Below, one piece after another: positions 58,440 to 64,000 of a DNA stretch of 64,000 bases. The position numbers and the translations under genes are program-made. Every line of letters starts with the position of its first letter. The first letter of the stretch is position 1. Below the pieces are notes generated by a model. It had not been told where the DNA came from, did no database searches, and saw only the letters and a list, made by a program, of their open reading frames with translations. The stretch lies in NCBI RefSeq assembly GCF_020034655.1, contig NZ_JAIQDJ010000005.1:84867-148866 (forward strand), written 5' to 3'. This stretch comes from Thermomonas beijingensis (GTDB taxonomy: Bacteria; Pseudomonadota; Gammaproteobacteria; Xanthomonadales; Xanthomonadaceae).

Positions 58440-59251
58440 CAGGGTGTGTTCTCTTGGGGGTGTGCCCAGCTGGGCTTGCGCTTGTCGAGAAAGGCAGACA
58501 GGCCTTCCTGGCCTTCGGGCGAGACCCGCAGGCGGGCGATCAGGGCGGCGTTATCGGTGTCGTGGCGACTGCCGTCGGTGTGGGCGCAGACGTCGCGGAT
58601 CAAGGTTTTGGCGCTAGCGGCAGCCACCGGGCCGGCCTTGAGGAGTAGATTGATTTGCCGCTGCACGGCGGCATCCAGGGCATCGGCTTCCACCACTTGA
58701 TGCAGCAGGCCGATGCGCAGGGCTTCGGCGGCGTCAAATATTTCTGCCGTGGCAAAGTAGCGGCGCGCTTGACGTGGACCGATGGCCTGAATCACGTAGG
58801 GTGAAATCACCGCCGGCAGCAGGCCCAATTTGCTTTCGGTCAGGCCGAATTTGGCTTCCGGCACGCCGATGGCGATGTCGCAACAGGCCACCAAGCCCAC
58901 GCCGCCGCCAAAGGCTGCGCCTTGCACACGGGCGATGGTCGGCTTGGGTAATTCATCCAGTGTGCGCATCAGGCGCGCCAAGGTGAGCGAGTCTTGCCGG
59001 TTGGCGTCCTCGCTGGCGGCGGCCATGCCGCGCATCCAGTTGAGGTCGGCACCGGCGGAAAACGAGGCACCCTCGGCCTCCAGTACCAACACGCGCACGC
59101 TGGCATCGTCGGCAACCTGCAGCAGCGCCGCCGTCAACTCGGCAATCAAGCCATCATCAAACGCGTTGTGGACGCGCGCGCGGGTCAGGCGCAGGTGGGC
59201 AACGGGGCCAGCGTGGTGCAATTGCATGGCGAAGGACATGCCGGTATCCAA
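58439..59251 (-). CDS. liuC: Enoyl-CoA hydratase family, probable methylglutaconyl-CoA hydratase
   Basis: 270 residues, crotonase fold. Oxyanion-hole motifs SFSAGADLNWM and GAAFGGGVGLVACCD are intact, and GLTESKLGLLPAVISPYVI follows as in LiuC/AUH. Its stop and the liuD start share a base (TGATG). First visible gene of the leftward run, divergent from feoA. A second ATG four codons downstream is possible. Confidence 0.9.
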   Translation of the reverse strand: MDTGMSFAMQLHHAGPVAHLRLTRARVHNAFDDGLIAELTAALLQVADDASVRVLVLEAEGASFSAGADLNWMRGMAAASEDANRQDSLTLARLMRTLDELPKPTIARVQGAAFGGGVGLVACCDIAIGVPEAKFGLTESKLGLLPAVISPYVIQAIGPRQARRYFATAEIFDAAEALRIGLLHQVVEADALDAAVQRQINLLLKAGPVAAASAKTLIRDVCAHTDGSRHDTDNAALIARLRVSPEGQEGLSAFLDKRKPSWAHPQENTP

Positions 59252-59297
59252 GTTTCGAAAATTTGATCTGACACATGATAGCGGTTGGTGGAACTGC

Positions 59298-59322
59298 TAT
59301 AATTGAGAACAATTCCTATTTA
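59298..59322 (+). promoter_or_regulatory. feo promoter with Fur-like box
   Basis: A perfect -10 TATAAT (59298-59303) overlaps AATTGAGAACAATTCCTAT. That carries 5-bp arms AATTG/CAATT and resembles the Fur-box pattern of xanthomonads. No good -35 is seen at 16-18 nt. Iron repression of feoAB is expected. Confidence 0.6.
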
Positions 59323-59340
59323 GATTGTGGTGCGGCGGTA

Positions 59341-59589
59341 ATGCACTTGAGCGAACTCCCCAAACGCCAACCTGCCGTGGTCGAAGCGGTGGAAGACCGT
59401 AGCCCCAATGACCCAGTGGCGCGTCGCCTGCGCGAGCTGGGCTTTGTGCACGGGGAAGATGTCGAAGTGGTGGCCGCCGGCCCATTGGGGGCGGAGCCAC
59501 TGTTGGTGCAAGTGGGCTTTACCCGGTTTGCGCTGCGGCGGGTGGAAGCTGCGCGGGTGCGGCTGCGCGACGCCAAGGCCGCCGCATGA
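59341..59589 (+). CDS. feoA: Ferrous iron transport protein FeoA
   Basis: 82 residues, SH3-like fold. RRLRELGFVHGEDVEVVAAGPLG and VGFTRFALRRVEAARV match FeoA. It modulates FeoB. ATG at 59341 follows the Fur-like box by 18 nt; the longer open frame crosses the promoter and is rejected. Overlaps feoB in ATGA. Confidence 0.92.
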   Translation: MHLSELPKRQPAVVEAVEDRSPNDPVARRLRELGFVHGEDVEVVAAGPLGAEPLLVQVGFTRFALRRVEAARVRLRDAKAAA

Positions 59590-61454
59590 GCCCCGCCACC
59601 ACCTTGACCAGCCTGCCGCAGGCCCGCATCGCGTTGGTGGGCAACCCCAATTGCGGCAAAACCGCGTTGTTCAACCTGCTGACCGGCAGCCGCCAGAAAG
59701 TGGCCAATTACGCTGGCGTCACCGTAGAACGCAAGGAAGGGCGGCTGATTGCGCCTTCCGGGCGGAGCTATTCGATTCTGGATTTGCCGGGCGCGTACAG
59801 CCTGCAAGCGGCCAGCTTGGATGAAGCGGTCACTCGCGATTTGATTCGCGGGTTTTATCCCGGCGAAGCCGCGCCGGATTTGCTGGTGTGCGTGGTCGAT
59901 GCCACCAATCTGCGCCTGCATCTGCGTTTTGCATTGGAGCTGCGGGCACTGGGCCGGCCCATGCTGATCGCGCTGAACATGATGGACGCTGCCCACAAGC
60001 GCGGCATCACGATTGACGTGGCCGCCTTGCAGCAGGCATTGGGCGTGCCTGTCGTGGAGACCGTGGCGGTGCGCCGCGACGGTGCCCGCGCATTGCTGCA
60101 ACAACTGGAACAGGTGCATTTGGCCGATCAAGGCACGCATGCGGCCATGGCGGATGATGCCCTGCATGCAGAGGTACGCCGGGTGCTGGCCTTGACAGTA
60201 GCAATGCCGCGCCGCACCGCTGAAATCGACGATGCGCTGGATCGCTGGCTGCTGCACCCGGTGTTCGGGTTGCTGGCATTGGCGGTGGTGATGTTTTTGA
60301 TCTTCCAAGCGGTGTATGCCTGGGCCACGCCGATGATGGATGGCATCGAGGCGGCCACCACGTGGCTGGGTAGCACCGTGTCCACAGGGATGCCGGAGGG
60401 CCCGCTGCGCAGTTTGCTGGTGGATGGCATCATCGCCGGCACCGGCGGGGTCGTGGTGTTTCTGCCGCAAATCCTGGTGCTGTTCGCGTTTATTTTGGCG
60501 CTGGAAGAATCCGGCTATCTGCCGCGCGCTGCATTTTTACTGGATCGCAGCATGGCGGCGGCGGGGTTGTCGGGGCGCAGCTTTATCCCGCTACTGTCCA
60601 GCTTTGCCTGCGCGGTGCCGGGGATCATGTCCACGCGGTCGATTCAAGATCCACGTGACCGCCTCGCCACCATCCTGGTGGCACCGCTGATGACCTGCTC
60701 GGCGAGGCTGCCGGTCTATACCTTGCTGATCGGTGCGTTTGTGCCAAAGCAAACCATTGCCGGCTTCAACCAACAAGGCTTGGTGCTGTTCGGACTGTAC
60801 GCCGCCGGCATCATCAGCGCGTTGGGTGTGGCCTGGACGATGAAACTCTGGCGGCGCGACAAGAGTGAACACCCGCTGCTGATGGAACTGCCGTCCTACC
60901 GCATTCCGCATGTGCGCGACGTGGCCATTGGCCTGTGGGAACGCGCGATGATTTTCTTGAAGCGGGTGGGGGGGATTATCTTGGCGATGACCATCCTGCT
61001 GTGGTTTTTGCTGAGTTTCCCGGGCGCACCCGCGGGTGCCACCGGCCCGGCGATTGATTACAGTTTTGCCGGCCGCATCGGCGCGGCAATGGTCACGATT
61101 TTTGCGCCGATTGGCTTCAACTGGCAGATCTGCATTGCGCTGATTCCCGGGATGGCCGCACGCGAAGTGGTGGTGTCGTCGCTGGCCACGGTGTACGCGC
61201 TGTCGGCGGGCAGCGACGACGCGGCGCTGCAAGCCCTGTCCCCGGTGATTCAATCGCAATGGTCACTGGCCACGGCGTTGTCGCTGCTGGTGTGGTTTAT
61301 CTACGCGCCGCAATGCGTGTCCACCTTGGCCACGATCAAGCGCGAAACCCATTCGTGGAAGCAGACCGCATTTGCCGCCGGGTATTTGTTTGGTCTGGCC
61401 TACCTAGCGTCGTTCATCACCTATCGAATTGCCGTGGCAATGGGGGGCGGCTGA
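59586..61454 (+). CDS. feoB: Ferrous iron transporter FeoB
   Basis: 622 residues. The N-terminal G domain has G1 GNPNCGKT (19-26), G3 DLPGAYSL and an NMMD in place of NKxD. A GDI spacer and a membrane domain with two Gate repeats follow (about 220-620), including PLMTCSARLPVY. Shorter than E. coli FeoB (773), as in many Xanthomonadaceae. Its stop and the next start share TGATG. Confidence 0.96.
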   Translation: MSPATTLTSLPQARIALVGNPNCGKTALFNLLTGSRQKVANYAGVTVERKEGRLIAPSGRSYSILDLPGAYSLQAASLDEAVTRDLIRGFYPGEAAPDLLVCVVDATNLRLHLRFALELRALGRPMLIALNMMDAAHKRGITIDVAALQQALGVPVVETVAVRRDGARALLQQLEQVHLADQGTHAAMADDALHAEVRRVLALTVAMPRRTAEIDDALDRWLLHPVFGLLALAVVMFLIFQAVYAWATPMMDGIEAATTWLGSTVSTGMPEGPLRSLLVDGIIAGTGGVVVFLPQILVLFAFILALEESGYLPRAAFLLDRSMAAAGLSGRSFIPLLSSFACAVPGIMSTRSIQDPRDRLATILVAPLMTCSARLPVYTLLIGAFVPKQTIAGFNQQGLVLFGLYAAGIISALGVAWTMKLWRRDKSEHPLLMELPSYRIPHVRDVAIGLWERAMIFLKRVGGIILAMTILLWFLLSFPGAPAGATGPAIDYSFAGRIGAAMVTIFAPIGFNWQICIALIPGMAAREVVVSSLATVYALSAGSDDAALQALSPVIQSQWSLATALSLLVWFIYAPQCVSTLATIKRETHSWKQTAFAAGYLFGLAYLASFITYRIAVAMGGG

Positions 61455-61687
61455 TGGCTGCATCCCTGCTGTTGCAATACATCATCGTGGTGCTGGCCGT
61501 GTTGGTGAGCGCAGGGGTGGTGATGTACAAGCAATTCCCCAATGCCACACGGCGACTGCGGATTGCGTTGGCACTATCCATGATGCAGACCACCCGGCCC
61601 AATTGGATGCGTGCGCTGGCAAGAAAAATCGCGCCACCCGGGCAGGGTGGCGGTCACGATTGCGGGGGTTGTAACGGCTGCGGGTGA
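61454..61687 (+). CDS. Small Cys-tailed membrane protein of the feo operon
   Basis: 77 residues. One helix at about 5-25 is followed by a basic segment and a C-terminal HDCGGCNGCG with Cys70, Cys73 and Cys76. It is not the winged-helix FeoC, but it resembles the Cys-rich FeoB-associated or DUF6587-type peptides placed after feoB. A metal-handling or Fe-S role is inference. Coupled to feoB. Confidence 0.8.
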   Translation: MAASLLLQYIIVVLAVLVSAGVVMYKQFPNATRRLRIALALSMMQTTRPNWMRALARKIAPPGQGGGHDCGGCNGCG

Positions 61688-61761
61688 GGGTGTTCCAAGT
61701 CTTGCCGGGGAGCGGCGTTGGCTGATGCGGATGTTCGAGAGTGGTTGCGCTGGGTTTGCAC

Positions 61762-61800
61762 AAACGAACAGGCCCGCCAATGGCGAGCCTGTTCGTTTCT
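61762..61800 (+). terminator. Terminator of the feo operon
   Basis: Perfect 12-bp stem AAACGAACAGGC/GCCTGTTCGTTT with a 13-nt loop ending in TTTCT. It starts 75 nt after the last feo gene. Confidence 0.8.
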
Positions 61801-61812
61801 ACGCTGTCAGCC

Positions 61813-61931
61813 AGGAAGTGAACTTGACCCCGATAGTTGGGCCGGCACTGGCATTGCTGGCCTTGTGCGTCATGGGCAATCAGGAAAGTCGACTCTGACC
61901 CCAGCTTTTGAGGAAAGTCGACTCTGACCCC
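61813..61931. repeat. Cluster of short interspersed repeats, left of the XRE gene
   Basis: Three words occur: GGAAGTGAACTTGACCC (61814-61830, again at 62580 with one change), a 28-bp word starting GGCCTTGTGCGT (61859-61886, again at 62556 with two changes), and GGAAAGTCGACTCTGACCC twice in tandem at a 29-bp period (61883 and 61912). Such words are typical of REP-like sequences around mobile elements. No transposase is present here. The stretch 61932-62055 shows nothing else I can name. Confidence 0.75.
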
Positions 61932-62055
61932 TGTTTTCGGGGCGAGAGCGTCGATTCGGGTGCAGAGGGCGAGGCGCGCATAACGGTCTCCGGGCCAAAA
62001 ACCTGTCAAGCCCCTTCGGCCACTTTTTTCGTGCCGGAAGGTCGTGACGGTGATA

Positions 62056-62072
62056 TGTACGAATATCGTACA
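62056..62072. promoter_or_regulatory. Operator of the XRE regulator
   Basis: TGTACGAATATCGTACA: 7-bp perfect arms around a 3-nt centre. A further half site TGTACGAAA lies at 62107-62115, between this palindrome and the preferred start codon. Probable autorepression site. Confidence 0.6.
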
Positions 62073-62156
62073 CTCTAGGCTATGTTCAAGCACCGGGCAA
62101 CCGTCATGTACGAAAACCGGATATACCCTTGCGAGCGGCTTACCACGGACGCCGCC

Positions 62157-62507
62157 ATGCCCAAGCAACTCGACCCCAGCACCGAAGGCTTCGGTGCGCG
62201 CCTCGTGCAGTTCCGCAAGACCGCCGGCTACACGCAGCAACAACTGGCCGACGAGATCGGCGCCAGCCGCCGGCAGGTCGCCTATTACGAGGGCGAGTCG
62301 GAACACCCGCCGGCCAGCCTGCTCATTGCGCTTGCACAGGCGCTCAATGTCACCACCGACGCACTGCTGGGCGTTCGGCAAACCCGCAAGCTGGCCAGCG
62401 TCAGCACGCGCCTTGAACGCCGCATCAAGCAGATCGAACGCATGCCGGCCAAGCCCAAGCAACAACTGCTCGGCATCATCGATACCTTCATCGCCGCGCA
62501 TCAATAG
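62157..62507 (+). CDS. XRE-family transcriptional regulator
   Basis: 116 residues from the preferred ATG. Starts at 62082 and 62106 are in frame but would place the operator half site inside the gene. HTH_3 domain at about 10-66 reads FGARLVQFRKTAGYTQQQLADEIGASRRQVAYYEG. A short basic C-terminal helix ends IIDTFIAAHQ. No partner gene is adjacent. Flanked on both sides by the same short repeats, as if moved or inserted as a unit. Confidence 0.85.
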   Translation: MPKQLDPSTEGFGARLVQFRKTAGYTQQQLADEIGASRRQVAYYEGESEHPPASLLIALAQALNVTTDALLGVRQTRKLASVSTRLERRIKQIERMPAKPKQQLLGIIDTFIAAHQ

Positions 62508-62555
62508 CCGCGCACCGCAACCCCGCAAACAACAAGGCCTGCAACTTGCGTTGCG

Positions 62556-62597
62556 GGCCTTGTGCGTTATGGGCGATCAGGAAGTGAACTTGACCAC
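62556..62597. repeat. Right-hand copy of the interspersed repeats
   Basis: The 28-bp GGCCTTGTGCGT word (62556-62583, 26/28 identical to 61859-61886) runs into GGAAGTGAACTTGACC (from 62580). It lies between the XRE gene and the small membrane gene. Confidence 0.75.
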
Positions 62598-62598
62598 G

Positions 62599-62859
62599 TT
62601 ATTTGATCGACTTCGCTTGAGTCTTGTGACGAAAAAACAAAAAGATCGCAGTGAACAATACGGAGCTTGCAAGCGCAGTAAATTGAATAAACGAAGGTAA
62701 CTCAAGACCGCCGAGCCAAGCCAACTTCAGATAGCTGAAGAAGAATCGGTAGTCAAACTCCATCACCACGGAGTAGGTGAGGAACCAACTGGCTGTGTAA
62801 AACACGAACCAAGTAAGCAATAGTGTGCGCGCGTACCGTGCCTTACTTAGTTTTATCAT
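62599..62859 (-). CDS. Small two-helix membrane protein, candidate Rhs immunity protein
   Basis: 86 residues from the ATG at 62859 (a start ten codons earlier is possible). Helices at about 10-33 (TLLLTWFVFYTASWFLTYSVV) and about 57-78 (FTALASSVLFTAIFLFF). No family recognised. It begins inside the 3' end of rhs and reads the same way, the usual place of the cognate immunity gene. The DNA is clearly more AT-rich than the surroundings, as with acquired toxin/immunity tips. Function is inferred from position only. Confidence 0.6.
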   Translation of the reverse strand: MIKLSKARYARTLLLTWFVFYTASWFLTYSVVMEFDYRFFFSYLKLAWLGGLELPSFIQFTALASSVLFTAIFLFFRHKTQAKSIK

Positions 62860-64000
62860 GCTGCTCCCTAAAGACCCAGTCATACGCATTGTTTAAGCGC
62901 TGATCCTGAGATTTATAGATTGCAGAAGTAATGTCGCTGGACGTTTCATTGCCGATAAAGTCGGTTGGACTGTGTCGCTGACCATCGAGGGTAGAACCCA
63001 CCGCTCCTTTCCATTCTTTCGGCGTGCCATCAGAGTTCGTGTGTTCTGGACTCGATGAGTCCATCACCGGGTGAAGCGCCTGCCCGAGGAGCTTTAGAGC
63101 CCCCTGTCGGTCGCCTTGGTCGGCAGCGCCACGTGCGGCAACCATGGTCTTCCCAATGAATGAATCCCTCTGCTTAATGGCATCCGCACCTGATTGACCT
63201 TCTTGGGCCATTGAGTGCTTGTGGGACTCGTTCGGCGACTGCGTCTGCTTGTCGAAATCTCTGCTGGATTGTTGGAGAGTCTTGACATCCTGTGCAGTTA
63301 ATCTGCCGGTAAAGGCATGTTGCAACAGCTCATCGTGAGCTTTCGGACTCCATCTACCATCGGGATCGGTCAGCGTGTACGGGTTGTTCCTGGCGTACCA
63401 GTATCGATTGAAGTTATCCCCGCTCTTAGCATCCGCCGTCACCGGATCAACGGAGAGGAAGCGTCCAATGCCGGGATCGTAATAGCGCTGCTGCATATAC
63501 GTCAGCCCGGAGGCCGCATCCATCACATGCCCGGTGTACCCCGCGCGGTTGTCGTTGGCTCGGTTGAGTAGCCTCCCATACGGTTCATACTCGCTGGTTT
63601 CGATGATAGCGCCCGCTGCATTGGTTTTGGCAATGGGGCTGCCTAATGCATCGGTGTGGAAGTAGCTGATGGTGGCCGTGGTGTTGCCGATGGGGCGGGT
63701 GATTTCGGCCAGCAGGCTGCCGGCCAGATAGACGTTGTTGATGCGCTTGCTGGCGGGTTCGTCGCGTTGCCACAGCAGGCGGCCGTCTTTGGCGTAATAG
63801 CTGTACTTCAGGCTGGTGCCGGCGCTGTCTTGGCGCACGCGGCGGCCGTCGGCGTCGTAGCGGTAGCTTTGGCCGGCGGTACTGCGTAGGCGGTTGCCGT
63901 AGTCGAAGGTATAGCCGGTGCCGTTTTTGCTGGCGAGGTTGCCTTGCAGGTCATAGGTCAGTGCGGTGAGCGCCGGGCTGGCGTTGCCGGTGCATTGCGG
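62843..64000 (-). CDS. Rhs-repeat protein, 3' part, with C-terminal zinc-hydrolase-like toxin domain (partial at window end)
   Basis: The frame enters from beyond 64000; no start is visible. The YD-repeat region (YRYDADGRR and similar) leads to the Rhs core block YDPGIGRFLSVDP and the cleavage-type motif DPDGR. Counting from the codon at 63838 as 1, DPDGR is at 158-162 and is followed at once by Trp163. Downstream are His168, Asp194, His208, His256, Asp260, His266, His289 and Asp293: the zinc-ligand set of zinc-dependent phospholipase C and S1-P1 nucleases. The tip (about 163-331) is thus a predicted secreted hydrolase toxin. A small membrane gene overlaps the 3' end. Confidence 0.85.
   Translation of the reverse strand, partial: PQCTGNASPALTALTYDLQGNLASKNGTGYTFDYGNRLRSTAGQSYRYDADGRRVRQDSAGTSLKYSYYAKDGRLLWQRDEPASKRINNVYLAGSLLAEITRPIGNTTATISYFHTDALGSPIAKTNAAGAIIETSEYEPYGRLLNRANDNRAGYTGHVMDAASGLTYMQQRYYDPGIGRFLSVDPVTADAKSGDNFNRYWYARNNPYTLTDPDGRWSPKAHDELLQHAFTGRLTAQDVKTLQQSSRDFDKQTQSPNESHKHSMAQEGQSGADAIKQRDSFIGKTMVAARGAADQGDRQGALKLLGQALHPVMDSSSPEHTNSDGTPKEWKGAVGSTLDGQRHSPTDFIGNETSSDITSAIYKSQDQRLNNAYDWVFREQHDKTK

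Noticed and set aside
59275..59340. Longer FeoA start at 59275
   Set aside because: The extension covers the -10 element and Fur-like box; the ATG at 59341 gives the normal FeoA length.

Overview
The window reads as chromosomal DNA of a gammaproteobacterium of the Xanthomonadaceae/Lysobacteraceae type. The grounds are gene content and order: lolCD-comEC-exbBD-msbA-lpxK, queA-tgt-yajC-secDF, suhB/trmJ, a TrpR-family regulator heading an eight-gene his operon, an EF-P-like efpL, and liu-type leucine catabolism. High GC and frequent GTG/TTG starts agree. The genus cannot be fixed from sequence alone. Most genes sit in tight runs with 1-8 nt overlaps.

Region by region. 1-8.4 kb: lipoprotein export (lolCD), DNA uptake (comEC), proton-driven energisation (exbBD), lipid A flipping (msbA) and the lipid A 4'-kinase (lpxK). 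8.6-11.4 kb: upp, a class III aminotransferase and a divergent Lrp-type regulator with a clear inverted repeat between them. 11.4-17 kb: queuosine synthesis (queA, tgt) followed by yajC-secD-secF, closed by a perfect 46-bp palindromic terminator shared with convergent suhB. 17.9-26.8 kb: trmJ, a PhnD-like binding protein co-translated with a GGDEF/EAL protein, a CNNM/CorC-type membrane protein, a DUF47-Pit phosphate pair, a small unknown, an alkyltransferase-like protein and a rhomboid protease. 27.0-29.0 kb: a small acquired segment (higBA, an HTH gene, an IS30 scrap) between two copies of a 39-bp repeat; the second copy is the terminator of tRNA-Ala(CGC).

29.2-40.1 kb: hisS co-translated with an unusually long HAL/PAL-family lyase, then the regulated his operon (TrpR-like regulator, hisGDCBHAFIE) behind a promoter embedded in a 30-bp near-perfect palindrome. 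40.1-49.6 kb: a 7TM-DISM diguanylate cyclase, a calcineurin-like phosphatase, a methionine-salvage run (class II aldolase, mtnB, mtnD, mtnC), an APC amino-acid permease, a Nudix hydrolase and serA. 49.8-53.8 kb: a D-2-hydroxyglutarate dehydrogenase-like flavoprotein divergent from serA, two acetyltransferases, efpL and an SDR. 53.8-59.3 kb: the leftward run liuC-liuD-liuE continuing without a gap into a PAS-GGDEF-EAL gene. 59.3-61.7 kb: an iron-uptake operon feoA-feoB plus a Cys-tailed membrane peptide under a Fur-like box.

61.7-64 kb is accessory DNA: interspersed short repeats, an XRE regulator with its own operator, and the 3' end of an rhs gene running off the window. The Rhs C-terminal domain carries the complete zinc-ligand pattern of the zinc-dependent phospholipase C / S1-P1 nuclease superfamily. 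Its essential N-terminal tryptophan lies exactly where Rhs core self-cleavage would create a new N-terminus. A small two-helix membrane protein overlaps the end of rhs and is a candidate immunity protein. This is the most striking system in the window.
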